A DNA stretch of 64,000 nt from NCBI RefSeq assembly GCF_900141875.1, contig NZ_FQZE01000011.1:62001-126000 (forward strand), given 5' to 3'. The position numbers were made by a program, and so were the translations under genes. The notes beneath the pieces are model-generated. The model did not search any database and had not been told where the DNA came from. It worked only from the letters and a program-made list of their open reading frames with translations. Source of the stretch: Tangfeifania diversioriginum (GTDB lineage Bacteria; Bacteroidota; Bacteroidia; Bacteroidales; Prolixibacteraceae). Below, in pieces: positions 24,520 to 33,441 of the stretch. How positions within the stretch are numbered: the first letter of the stretch is position 1; every line of letters begins with the position of its first letter.

Positions 24520-25116
24520 ATGTATTTACAGAAACCGGTTTATAAATGGTATGCAATTTATACCAAGGCGAACAACGAGAAAAAAGTATTTGACCGTTTA
24601 AAAGAAGAGAACATTGAATGTTACCTGCCCTTGAAGAAAACATTGAGGCAATGGAGCGATCGAAAAAAATGGGTTGATCTACCCTTGTTCAGGTGTTATG
24701 TTTTTGTGAAAGTAAGTTACATCGAGTATTTCAGGGCTCTCCGAATTCCAGGGGTGGTTTATTATGTGAGTTTTGGCGGTGAACCCCAGTCAATTCCCAA
24801 TAATCAAATTGAATACATAAAAGCCATAGTTCAGCAAACAGAAAAAGAAATTGAAGTAAACTATAAAAACATTCGCAAAGGTTCTGAATGTGAAGTGCTT
24901 GTTGGCCCTCTTAAAGGTATTAAAGGTGAGGTGGTAAGAATAAGTGGCCAGTCGCGTTTGCTTATTCGTTTAGCATCGATGGGAGTTAGCCTGAATGTTA
25001 ATATTTCTAAAGATGAGATCAAGTTAATTAAAAATAAAGCTACCAGAACAGCTCAAAAAAAATATTCTTCGCTAGATCGAATTCCTTACAAGAAAAGCGG
25101 AGCTTCTGTATATTAA
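24520..25116 (+). CDS. UpxY-type NusG-like transcription antiterminator
   Basis: A 198-residue NusG paralogue. The N-terminal NGN domain (WYAIYTKANNEKKVFDRLKEENIECYLPL...FRCYVFVKV) is followed by a C-terminal KOW domain (GSECEVLVGPLKGIKGEVVRI). In Bacteroides, UpxY proteins are encoded first in capsule operons and let polymerase read through the leader of their own operon. Its place at the head of this locus supports the same job. The ATG at 24520-24522 is used; a TTG 6 bases upstream is in frame. No UpxZ homologue follows. Confidence 0.9.
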   Translation: MYLQKPVYKWYAIYTKANNEKKVFDRLKEENIECYLPLKKTLRQWSDRKKWVDLPLFRCYVFVKVSYIEYFRALRIPGVVYYVSFGGEPQSIPNNQIEYIKAIVQQTEKEIEVNYKNIRKGSECEVLVGPLKGIKGEVVRISGQSRLLIRLASMGVSLNVNISKDEIKLIKNKATRTAQKKYSSLDRIPYKKSGASVY

Positions 25117-25232
25117 ATAGGAACCTCAACTTTTGGTTTTTTCATCATAAAGAAAAAATGCAAGTTAAAAACCCTTCCTGCAATTTTGAAATCACATAAC
25201 AATTCATTGAAAAGGAAAACCTTAAAGACCTC

Positions 25233-26588
25233 ATGGCAAAAATCGTTATAATTGGTGGTAGTTTTGCCGGAATGGGGGCTGCTCATTTCCTAAGCAGCCA
25301 TCATTTGGAGGCAACTGTTTTTGAAATGAACGATTTTTCCAACGAAAATGCGATTTCATTTTACAATAGAATGCGATTTATTTTTGATTATAAACCGTAT
25401 ATTTCATTAAAGCAAAATGGTTGGTTTAAATTTTTTGTTCCCAAATCTGTCGATCAGGGAGTAATACCCAATGAGCCAAATCTCGGTCATTTTTGGAAAA
25501 GAAGCTTTGTCAAACATCCACCGATTGTCAACCTCCGGGGGCTTCCCAAAGAGATAGTTGTAAAAGTCATAAATGAGCTTGTTGAGTTAAATCAGGGAAA
25601 TGAAAAGTATGCAAACAATCTTCAGGAATGGTTATATGCGGTTTATGGGAAAATATTTACGGATTCTTTTTTAGAAAAACTTATAAATAAAATTTATACT
25701 CTTCCTCCGGGAAAAATTGAATTATCAGAAATTCGGGAAGAGTTTGAACAGCCAACTTTCGAGGAAATTTTATCTGGTGCTTTAACCATATCTAATGGCT
25801 TAAACAGCAAACAGAATGTATATAACTCAGTGGCTAACAGTTTTTCCGGGTTGATGGGGAAAATTATTTCCAACATTGACCTAAAGCACAACCATAAAGT
25901 TGTATATATTGACACGGAACAGAAGGTTGTACTTTTCGAAAACGGTGAACAAGTAAGTTACAATTATCTTATTTCCTCAATGCCTTTACCTGAGCTGATA
26001 AGCTGTCTGGCCGGTGTTCCTGAAAAAATTTTGTCAGCGGTGAAAAAACTTGCATACACAAATTGTGTAATGGTTAGTATCGGAATTGAACGGCAACAAA
26101 CTTCGGAATTTGATTATGCTTATTTTTACGATAACGATATCCTATTTTCGAAACTCATTTTTTCTCATTCATCAAACGGCGATAAAACCCCCGACAATTA
26201 TGAAATTATTCATGCGATTATAGATTTTAGTCCTAAGTATAAGCCATTGTATCTTTCTCCCAACCATTTTATTGAACCTGTAATCGGTAACCTGGAACGA
26301 TGTAGCATTCTGAAGGAAACGGATAAGATACTTTTCAAGGAGGCCAGTCTGATTCCTTTCGCCAACATAGTTTATGATTTTGACAGGCCACATAATCTAT
26401 CACTTGTGCATGATTACCTGGATGAAATAAACATTTTTTATTGTGGCAGATATGGTGAATGGAAAAATAAAACAACAGATGAATCTTTTGAAAATGGGGC
26501 AGATGCAGCTAAAAAAGTGAAGGATATCCTTACTTTAAAATCCGGGAGCAGGATAACTTCTAATAAATTTTGTTTTTCTGTTCTCTAG
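25233..26588 (+). CDS. FAD-dependent amine-oxidase/UDP-galactopyranose-mutase-like protein
   Basis: A 451-residue flavoprotein. The N-terminus is a Rossmann FAD site (KIVIIGGSFAGMGAAHFLSS). The C-terminus has IFYCGRYGEWKNKTTDESFENGADAAKKV, like the second FAD-contacting segment of protoporphyrinogen-oxidase- and UDP-galactopyranose-mutase-type enzymes. In a polysaccharide locus such a protein may act on a nucleotide sugar, but the substrate is not determined by the sequence. Its TAG stop codon is part of the CTAG target duplication of the inserted element at 26589. Confidence 0.7.
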   Translation: MAKIVIIGGSFAGMGAAHFLSSHHLEATVFEMNDFSNENAISFYNRMRFIFDYKPYISLKQNGWFKFFVPKSVDQGVIPNEPNLGHFWKRSFVKHPPIVNLRGLPKEIVVKVINELVELNQGNEKYANNLQEWLYAVYGKIFTDSFLEKLINKIYTLPPGKIELSEIREEFEQPTFEEILSGALTISNGLNSKQNVYNSVANSFSGLMGKIISNIDLKHNHKVVYIDTEQKVVLFENGEQVSYNYLISSMPLPELISCLAGVPEKILSAVKKLAYTNCVMVSIGIERQQTSEFDYAYFYDNDILFSKLIFSHSSNGDKTPDNYEIIHAIIDFSPKYKPLYLSPNHFIEPVIGNLERCSILKETDKILFKEASLIPFANIVYDFDRPHNLSLVHDYLDEINIFYCGRYGEWKNKTTDESFENGADAAKKVKDILTLKSGSRITSNKFCFSVL

Positions 26589-26736
26589 CCTGAACTATTC
26601 ATAAATTTTAAAAATATGAATAAAGTTCAGGTTAATCCCGACTTAGATGAAGTTGAACTTTTAAAAAAGTTTTACTGAATCTTAGTCGTCCCGATAGTCA
26701 TCGGGAGAGATAGGGATTATTTGTGAATAATCCGGG
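26589..26736. mobile_element. MITE copy 1
   Basis: A 148-bp element, identical to the one at 59747-59896 except for an A6 instead of A8 run. Its ends are imperfect inverted repeats (CCTGAACTATTCATAAAT against CCCGGATTATTCACAAAT, 14 of 18 matching, all four differences being transitions). It is flanked by a direct duplication CTAG (26585-26588 and 26737-26740). Inside it has three more hairpins, including CCCGAT-n4-ATCGGG and GGATTATT-n4-AATAATCC. It encodes nothing, so it needs a transposase in trans. The 26741-26943 stretch that follows holds no gene. Confidence 0.85.
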
Positions 26737-26943
26737 CTAGTTTTTAGCATTTAATCCTATTTATTACTTAATGATGATATCAACTGAAAACGGAAAAGAC
26801 CACAGAATCCTGATTGCCAACTTTTTACTTTATATTGATTGAGAATTAAATTATAAGATTTTTCATAGGACGCTAATTCGTTTAGCCCTGGCTTGAATAA
26901 AAAATTGAAGCTCACTGCCTGAGGGGGATTTAAAACACAAAAA

Positions 26944-27882
26944 ATGGAAATTTTTGAAGTAACACATGAAAAATTTGGCAATATCATTAGCAACCCATTT
27001 TATATATACGGGAATGCTGATTTTAACTACTTGAACAAACATAAATGCGAATCGCTTCATTATTTGCTCTTTAAAGAAAATAAATATCGCTTGGGTATTG
27101 TCGGTGGCGTTAGAGGAGGTGCATTCCTTTCTGCCTTTTCTGCTCCTTTTGGTGGTTTTATACATTTACGTGGCGATATCAAAATATCTTATCTTGAAAA
27201 CGCCATCGATTTGCTTGTTAAATGGGGGAAGTCAAAAAACCTTAAGGCTATTAACTTGATTCTGCCGCCACCTGTTTACGATGAAAACTTTATCTCAAAA
27301 CAGATAAACTGCCTCTTCCACAAAGATTTTTATATTTTGAAAATTGAATTGAATCATATTTTCTTTACAAGAAAGTTCGATGATAATTACAAAAATAATC
27401 TTTGGAGAAATGGCAGAAATAATCTGAATAAAGCACTAAAAAAACACCTGAATTTTCACCTGTGCGAAAACCTTCTTGAAAAAAGAATAGCGTATCAGGT
27501 AATTAAACTGAATAAACAAACCAAACAACTACCTCTTACTATGAGTTGGGAGGAGATTTTGATGTACACGGCCATAATAAATACCGATTTTTTTATTGCG
27601 TATAACGCTAAAAATTTTCCAATTGGTGCCGCCATCGTTTTTCATGTAAGCCAATCTGTTGTCCAGGTTGCTTACTGGGGCGACAACCTGAAATACTCGC
27701 ATTTAAGAACTATGAACTACCTTGCTCATAAAATATTTGAATATTATCATGACGATTTTAAGATTATTGATTTAGGCCCTTCCTCCGAAAATTGTACTCC
27801 CAACGTTGGCTTGTGTAATTTCAAAGAGAGTATTGGATGTGATACTACAACAAAATTCAGCTTTATTAGGAGTCTTACATAA
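26944..27882 (+). CDS. FemAB/GNAT-like acyltransferase
   Basis: A 312-residue protein with the shape of a GNAT-fold, FemAB-like acetyl- or aminoacyltransferase. It has a first half with PFYIYGNADFNYL and a later half with WRNGRNNLNKALKK, then NFPIGAAIVFHVSQSVVQVAYWGDNLKYSHLRTMNYLAHKIFEY, typical of the second GNAT lobe. It ends with LGPSSENCTPNVGLCNFKESIGC, as FemAB-like proteins in polysaccharide loci do. It could N-acylate an amino sugar. There is no signal peptide. Confidence 0.7.
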   Translation: MEIFEVTHEKFGNIISNPFYIYGNADFNYLNKHKCESLHYLLFKENKYRLGIVGGVRGGAFLSAFSAPFGGFIHLRGDIKISYLENAIDLLVKWGKSKNLKAINLILPPPVYDENFISKQINCLFHKDFYILKIELNHIFFTRKFDDNYKNNLWRNGRNNLNKALKKHLNFHLCENLLEKRIAYQVIKLNKQTKQLPLTMSWEEILMYTAIINTDFFIAYNAKNFPIGAAIVFHVSQSVVQVAYWGDNLKYSHLRTMNYLAHKIFEYYHDDFKIIDLGPSSENCTPNVGLCNFKESIGCDTTTKFSFIRSLT

Positions 27883-27943
27883 ATCATTAGATTGATTAAC
27901 GGGTTAATATTAAGTGAACTATACAATTAATTAAGCACAAAAT

Positions 27944-28354
27944 ATGATAATTGCAGTTGATTTTGACGGAACCATTGTAAAACATAAATACCCATCCATT
28001 GGGAAAGAAATACCTTTTGCGATTAAAACATTAGTCCTTTTACAGCAAAAAGGACATCAAATTATTCTCTGGACACATCGTTCAGGCAAAGAATTGGATG
28101 AGGCAGTTCAATTTTGTAAAAAGAGGGGACTTACATTTCATGCTGTAAACAATAATTTTGAAGATGAAGAATTTGATAACTCCTATAGCAGAAAAATTTA
28201 CGCTGATTTATACATTGATGATCGCAACCTCCTGGGCATTCCTGAATGGGGGAAAATATATGAACTCATAATTGATAATGACGATAAGGCCGAAAAAAAA
28301 GTAATTTTTTTTAACAGCAATTTTCTAAAAAAGAAATTAGCAATACATCTATAA
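27944..28354 (+). CDS. BT_0820-like HAD hydrolase
   Basis: A 136-residue small HAD phosphatase. Motif I is VDFDGTIV (nucleophile Asp6 and general acid Asp8), motif II is ILWTHRSG, and motif IV is ADLYIDDRNLLG. It matches the BT_0820-like family from Bacteroides thetaiotaomicron almost along its whole length. The family is common in capsule loci of Bacteroidota, but its substrate is unknown; a sugar phosphate is a reasonable guess. It has an extra basic tail of about 25 residues. Confidence 0.85.
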   Translation: MIIAVDFDGTIVKHKYPSIGKEIPFAIKTLVLLQQKGHQIILWTHRSGKELDEAVQFCKKRGLTFHAVNNNFEDEEFDNSYSRKIYADLYIDDRNLLGIPEWGKIYELIIDNDDKAEKKVIFFNSNFLKKKLAIHL

Positions 28355-28441
28355 CCACTAGATTTAATGGGGGCGGCCTTGTATTAATGCGTCGGGTTTC
28401 AATTTTCGTGGTAGTCCTGATGTTTCAAACTTTAAAATAAG

Positions 28442-28473
28442 GCATACTAACCTGTTATGGGGTAGGTTAATGC
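28442..28473. other. Inverted repeat upstream of the initiating transferase
   Basis: GCATACTAACCT pairs with AGGTTAATGC over 10 bp with a 2-base bulge. It lies 74 bp before the WcaJ-like gene, in a 192-bp gap. There is no T-run. A smaller ATCAC-n5-GTGAT hairpin follows it. Confidence 0.35.
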
Positions 28474-28546
28474 ATTTGCACTAAAAAGATCACGAATAGT
28501 GATACTTCTTTACAATTAATATTTCAGTCAATTAAATTCCGTTATC

Positions 28547-29947
28547 ATGCTTAAAGAAAGAGAACCAGTACTTGAAAAAATAAGCAATGTTTTTCAGGTA
28601 ATTTTGACTTTGGGATGCTTTTGGGCAGCGGTGAAATTAACCCACATCTTTTTGAAACCCATTATGTGGGATCCTGCGCAGTACAAAATAGTGATGTTTA
28701 TCCTTATCCCTGTTTGGATTTTACTTTTGGAGCAGGCTAACCTGGGAAGAGTCGGCCGTATAAAAATGCACTCAATTAGTTTTGTCGAATATTTCACGAT
28801 TATCTTTATTGGGAGCATACTGTTATATGCTTCAGTTGAAATTTTAAATCTTGATTCAATCTCCAGATTGGTACTGGGGGTATTTGCATTATTGGACTTT
28901 ATTGTATTGTACTCGTTCAAATATATTCTATCCGTCGCAATGAAATATCTTAGGCGAAAAGGGAGGAATACAAGGCAAATACTAATTATTGCAGACGCTG
29001 ATTCCTATTATTTTATTGATCGGTTGATTGAAACAAAAGATTGGGGATATCGGGTTTGGGCCATCATGTCAGATGACGAAGCATTAATTAATAAATATAA
29101 AAGCGAATTCAATATCATTCCTTATGAGCATAATCTATCCAGAGTAATTGACGAAAGTACAATTGACGAAGTTTTCTATTGTAAAAGTTCGTTGGATCAG
29201 CATGAGATTCAGAGATTTATTTATTCATGTGCAGAAGTTGGTGTAGTATTTAGAATGCAATCGATGCTATTGAATTACGTAAAAATGCAATCAACGCTCT
29301 CGTTTTTAAACCAGATGCCCTTTTTAACTTTCCGAAATACCCCGGATAATTATTTGGCGTTGAAGTTTAAGGTTATTCTTGATTTCGTATTTTCCCTTTT
29401 CATTCTTGTTATTTTATCTCCACTGTTGTTAATCATTTCCATTTTAATCAAATTGGATGGTGGACCGGTTCTTTTCATGCAAAAACGGACTGGCCTCCAC
29501 GGAAGAGAATTCTATTGCTATAAATTCAGAACAATGGTAGTTAATGCCGAAGAATTACAAAAAACATTGCTGGATAAGAATGAACAGGACGGGCCGGTAT
29601 TTAAGATTAAGAATGATCCGAGGATTACAAAAATTGGCAAATTTTTGCGGAAAACATCGTTAGATGAATTGCCTCAGTTTTTAAATGTGCTTAAAGGGGA
29701 AATGTCAATTGTTGGCCCAAGACCACCTATTCCCACAGAAGTAAAACAATACGAAAGATGGCAACAAAGAAGATTAAGCATGAGACCAGGTATTACATGT
29801 GTCTGGCAGGTTTCAGGACGGAATAATATACCCTTTGATCAATGGATGAAAATGGATATGCAATACATTGATACCTGGTCTCTTAAACTCGACTTCATCA
29901 TTTTATTAAAAACGGTAAAAGTTGTATTAACCGGCGATGGACAATAA
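28547..29947 (+). CDS. Undecaprenyl-phosphate glycosyl-1-phosphate transferase (WcaJ-like)
   Basis: A 466-residue polyprenyl glycosylphosphotransferase that starts repeat-unit synthesis by loading a sugar-1-phosphate on undecaprenyl phosphate. It has four N-terminal membrane helices, a central CoA-binding/Rossmann-like region, and a C-terminal catalytic domain from about residue 270. Catalytic motifs are GGPVLFMQKRTGLHGREFYCYKFRTM, TKIGKFLRKTSLDELPQFLNVLKGEMSIVGPRPP and RRLSMRPGITCVWQVSGRN. Whether it loads glucose, galactose or another sugar cannot be told. Confidence 0.92.
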   Translation: MLKEREPVLEKISNVFQVILTLGCFWAAVKLTHIFLKPIMWDPAQYKIVMFILIPVWILLLEQANLGRVGRIKMHSISFVEYFTIIFIGSILLYASVEILNLDSISRLVLGVFALLDFIVLYSFKYILSVAMKYLRRKGRNTRQILIIADADSYYFIDRLIETKDWGYRVWAIMSDDEALINKYKSEFNIIPYEHNLSRVIDESTIDEVFYCKSSLDQHEIQRFIYSCAEVGVVFRMQSMLLNYVKMQSTLSFLNQMPFLTFRNTPDNYLALKFKVILDFVFSLFILVILSPLLLIISILIKLDGGPVLFMQKRTGLHGREFYCYKFRTMVVNAEELQKTLLDKNEQDGPVFKIKNDPRITKIGKFLRKTSLDELPQFLNVLKGEMSIVGPRPPIPTEVKQYERWQQRRLSMRPGITCVWQVSGRNNIPFDQWMKMDMQYIDTWSLKLDFIILLKTVKVVLTGDGQ

Positions 29948-29999
29948 ACATCAAGATTTATCATCAAAAAAACAAAAAGAAACAGGCATGGGGAAAATA

Positions 30000-30010
30000 C
30001 CCCCCCCCCC
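30000..30010 (+). repeat. Homopolymeric C11 tract
   Basis: Eleven consecutive C between the initiating transferase and the Wza-like gene. An ATG at 29988 opens a frame through the tract that ends at TGA (30018-30020). One extra C would fuse this ATG in frame with the export-lipoprotein reading frame. Tracts of this length slip easily, both in cells and in sequencing. Confidence 0.6.
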
Positions 30011-30020
30011 AGAAAAATGA

Positions 30021-30075
30021 TTATCCGCTGGCCGGCGGAGGCGAGCCTGCCTGACCAGACAGTGCCCCATGTGAT
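30021..30075. repeat. GC-rich imperfect palindromic patch
   Basis: A ~50-base patch (TCCGCTGGCCGGCGGAGGCG at its start, then GCCTGCCTGACCAG) far richer in G+C than its surroundings. It looks like a decayed palindromic repeat sitting just upstream of the Wza-like start codon. I cannot compare it with other copies here. Confidence 0.35.
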
Positions 30076-30103
30076 ACCTTTAACAGTTAATAATTATAAT
30101 TAT

Positions 30104-30961
30104 ATGAAAATGAATAGCTTTACAGAAAAGCATCTGCACATCATTGGAATAACTAAATTCAGCAAGCTCATTAAAGAATTAAGAATATTCCCGATAATGA
30201 TTTTAACTATCATATTGCTTTTTTCGTCCTGTGTATCACAAAGGAATGTGGAATACCTGCGTGATGATTCCAGCCAGCAGGGAAATGTCAAAACCTTCTA
30301 TGATGCCAAAGTGCCGGATTATAAGTTAAAACCTAAAGATGAGCTTTACATACAGATAAAAAGCTTGGACGACCCTTCGACAAATGTTTTTCAACAACTT
30401 GGTGTACAAGAGAGTAACGACATTGATGGAAATATTCAGCCCTATGGAGCCTATCTTATGTCGTATTCTATTGACAGGGAGGGGTTTATACGAATGCCTG
30501 TTGTTGGGAATATTCAGGTTGAGAACAAATCCGTTCCTGAGGTTAGTGCCATTTTGCAAGATTCATTAGAGCATATTTTAAGCCAACCAACAGTTACAGT
30601 AAAATTAGTAAACCGCTTCGTCTCGGTACTGGGAGAAGTTCAGGACCCAGGTCATTTTACATATTCACAGGAAAAATTCACCATATTTGATGCGCTGGGC
30701 CTTGCCGGAGATATTACTGAGTATGGAGACCGTAATGATGTGATTCTTGCACGGAACGAAAAGGGGAAGAATTTACGCATCAACATTGATTTGACATCAT
30801 CCACATTGATGGCATCTGAATACTATTACATTCGGCCTAATGATATGGTGTATGTGAAACCCATGCGCAAAAAATTCTGGGGTATGCGCCAGTTCCCATT
30901 TGAGATTTTGTTATCAACATTGTCAACTGGAATCTTGTTTTACACCGTGTTTGGTCAATAA
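30104..30961 (+). CDS. Wza-like polysaccharide export lipoprotein
   Basis: A 285-residue outer-membrane polysaccharide export protein. After a basic n-region, a hydrophobic stretch ends in the lipobox LLFSSC, with Cys near residue 43. Then come the polysaccharide-export (PES) domain (DYKLKPKDELYIQIKSLD, GFIRMPVVGNIQVENKSVPEVSAILQDSLEHIL) and a SLBB domain (VSVLGEVQDPGHFTYSQEKFTIFDALGLAGDITEYGDRNDVILAR). It ends in a hydrophobic segment. I use the ATG at 30104; an in-frame ATG at 30017 would add residues encoded by the GC-rich patch. Partner: the Wzc-like kinase downstream. Confidence 0.9.
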   Translation: MKMNSFTEKHLHIIGITKFSKLIKELRIFPIMILTIILLFSSCVSQRNVEYLRDDSSQQGNVKTFYDAKVPDYKLKPKDELYIQIKSLDDPSTNVFQQLGVQESNDIDGNIQPYGAYLMSYSIDREGFIRMPVVGNIQVENKSVPEVSAILQDSLEHILSQPTVTVKLVNRFVSVLGEVQDPGHFTYSQEKFTIFDALGLAGDITEYGDRNDVILARNEKGKNLRINIDLTSSTLMASEYYYIRPNDMVYVKPMRKKFWGMRQFPFEILLSTLSTGILFYTVFGQ

Positions 30962-30994
30962 AATTTAAACACACAAATCAATTATAAATTCATT

Positions 30995-33343
30995 ATGAAT
31001 CAGCAGAAGCTACCAGAGCAAAATATCTTGAATATTCAAGATATTTTTAAACTATTTTTTAAAAATATTTGGATTGTCATATCGTGCATTATTGTGGCAT
31101 TGGGTATTGCTTATTTTTACAACTGGTATTCAATACCTACTTTCAAGGTATCCGCCACTCTATTGTTAAAAGATAATTCGGGAAGTAGCAGTTCCAGTGG
31201 TGAATCCAGGTATATAAACAGCGAACTACTCTCCAGGAGTCAAAATATCCAGAATGAATTAGAAATAATTAAATCCTTTCCAAATATTTCGCAAACGGTA
31301 AGAAACCTGAATTTAGAAGTATCTTACTATGAATATAAAAATTACCAGTATTACAATGCCTATAATGAGTCACCATTTAAAGTATTTATTTTTAAGGAAC
31401 ATCCACAACTCGTTGGGCCTGTTTTTGATGTTATTTTAAATTCGGATGGAAGTTATGCATTAAAGGTTGAAAAGCAAGATGCCATGGTTTATAATTATAA
31501 TACCGGGCATAAGATTGGAGAAAGAAAAGATTTGGAGTTTAGTATTAATGGGAATGTGGGGCAAGTTGTTGAAACAGATGATTTTAAGATTTTGGTAACA
31601 ATCAATGAAAACGACAGTTTGTTATCCAGTGATAACCGTCGTTTTGCATTTAAACTTTCCACTATTAAGCAACTGGTAAGCCATTATGAACAAAAGTTGG
31701 AATTTAATATTCCTGATAGGCTGGGCACATTCATCGAAATAAGTATGAAAACTAATTCTGTTCAACTCGGTGAAGATATTATCAACGAGTTAATTCAGGT
31801 TTACTCTGAATCGAACCTGGAGAAAAAGAACCACCTTGCCAATATGACCCTTGAATATATTGATGAGCAATTGGACGAAGTGTCTGCATCTTTGAACCTA
31901 ACAGAAAACAACCTTCAGAAATTTATGTCTCAAAATAAATTAATGAATATCGATGAACAATCGACTAGATTGGCCCAACAGCGATTGGATTTGCAAAATC
32001 AATTGGCTGAACTAATGACGCAGAAGCGTTATTACGATTACATCAAAGAATATAACAGTGATAATTCAGATGATACACAGATTGTGCCCCCCTCAGCTAT
32101 GGGAGTTCAGGATCCGCTGCTCAATAATTTGATAGAAGAGCTATCTACTGCACAAACTCAAAAGGATAACCTTATACAAAATAACCAACAGCGGAACCCC
32201 ATTGTAAACCGCCTTGATATTCAAATAAAAAACCTTAAAAATACCGTTTCAGAGAATATTGCCGCTGCTGCCCGAAGCAATGAAATTTCAATTAACGAAA
32301 TGCAGAGTCGTATTGAACGAATAGAAAGGGAGATGAGTGAACTTCCCGAAACACAAATGCAAATGGGCGGAATTCAGCGAAACTACAATCTCAATAATTC
32401 CATCTATAACTACCTGCTTGAGAAACAAGCCGAAGCTAAAATTACCAAAGCCTCCAATTTACCCGATAACGAGGTTATTGAGCCTGCCCATATGGTTGGG
32501 CTATCACCAGTTTCGCCGAAAAATATGATGAATTATTTAATCGCTTTATTTCTGGGGTTTACTTTTCCATTCAGTATTTTATTATTCAAAAGTTTTTTAA
32601 AATCTACTATTACCACGCAGGAAGATATAGAAAACATTACAAACGCAATTGTGGTTGGGAAAGTATTTCATTTCAGTGAGCGCAAAGAAAAAAACGTTTT
32701 TGTTTCTTCACCGAATGATAAAACAGCAGAGACCTTTCGTACACTGCGGACCAATCTTAATTTTGCGATGAATGGCAGCTCACACAAAACCATTTTGGTG
32801 ACTTCTTGTTTATCAGGCGAAGGTAAATCTTTTAATGCGCTCAATATCGCAGCATCCTATGCACAAATGGGGAAGAAAACCATTTTGCTTGATTTCGATC
32901 TTCGTAATTCGCACTCAGTTATTAAAAAAGTGGACAAAACAACCGGGTTAAGCCTGTTTTTAAACGAAGAGGTGGCGCTGAACGAAATAATCCAAAAAAC
33001 CGAATTTAAAAATCTCGACTTTATTCATTCGGGACCGGTTCCTCCAAATCCGCTTGATTTAATGGAAAAAGAAATGGTGGTAAACCTTTTTGATTTTCTT
33101 AGAAAGAACTATGAGTATATAATTCTTGACTCTCCCCCGTTGGCCCAGGTTTCTGATGCTCTCGCAATAATACGATATTCAAATTTAAATTTGATTGTTA
33201 CCCGCTACAATGTAACCAAAAAGAAATTACTCCGGTTGGTACTCAGTGAGCTTAAAAATAAAGATATTAACAATGTATATATTGTTTTAAACGACAATAA
33301 GCTGGTGAGTGAACAAATGGGATATGGATATTACAAAAAGTGA
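30995..33343 (+). CDS. Wzc-like tyrosine kinase / chain-length regulator
   Basis: A 782-residue polysaccharide co-polymerase. An N-terminal Wzz domain has a first helix near residues 25-45, a long coiled coil at about 280-480, and a second helix near residues 510-530 after LSPVSPKNMM. The C-terminal bacterial tyrosine kinase has Walker A SCLSGEGKSF (about residue 606), Walker A' ILLDFDLRNSH and Walker B YIILDSPP. The C-terminus carries a short Tyr cluster (GYGYYKK) for autophosphorylation. It controls chain length and export with the Wza-like protein, 33 bp upstream. Confidence 0.93.
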   Translation: MNQQKLPEQNILNIQDIFKLFFKNIWIVISCIIVALGIAYFYNWYSIPTFKVSATLLLKDNSGSSSSSGESRYINSELLSRSQNIQNELEIIKSFPNISQTVRNLNLEVSYYEYKNYQYYNAYNESPFKVFIFKEHPQLVGPVFDVILNSDGSYALKVEKQDAMVYNYNTGHKIGERKDLEFSINGNVGQVVETDDFKILVTINENDSLLSSDNRRFAFKLSTIKQLVSHYEQKLEFNIPDRLGTFIEISMKTNSVQLGEDIINELIQVYSESNLEKKNHLANMTLEYIDEQLDEVSASLNLTENNLQKFMSQNKLMNIDEQSTRLAQQRLDLQNQLAELMTQKRYYDYIKEYNSDNSDDTQIVPPSAMGVQDPLLNNLIEELSTAQTQKDNLIQNNQQRNPIVNRLDIQIKNLKNTVSENIAAAARSNEISINEMQSRIERIEREMSELPETQMQMGGIQRNYNLNNSIYNYLLEKQAEAKITKASNLPDNEVIEPAHMVGLSPVSPKNMMNYLIALFLGFTFPFSILLFKSFLKSTITTQEDIENITNAIVVGKVFHFSERKEKNVFVSSPNDKTAETFRTLRTNLNFAMNGSSHKTILVTSCLSGEGKSFNALNIAASYAQMGKKTILLDFDLRNSHSVIKKVDKTTGLSLFLNEEVALNEIIQKTEFKNLDFIHSGPVPPNPLDLMEKEMVVNLFDFLRKNYEYIILDSPPLAQVSDALAIIRYSNLNLIVTRYNVTKKKLLRLVLSELKNKDINNVYIVLNDNKLVSEQMGYGYYKK

Positions 33344-33441
33344 ATTGACTGTATTTAAATTCGCTACAATGTAGTTATGGGAATGAGAAAATCTAAGCTG
33401 TTAAATAAAAAATTAAGAACCAACAATGCAGAAATATTAAA

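Noticed and set aside
30017-30103. An N-terminal extension of the Wza-like lipoprotein
   Set aside because: It would translate the GC-rich patch and push the lipoprotein signal more than 70 residues into the protein.
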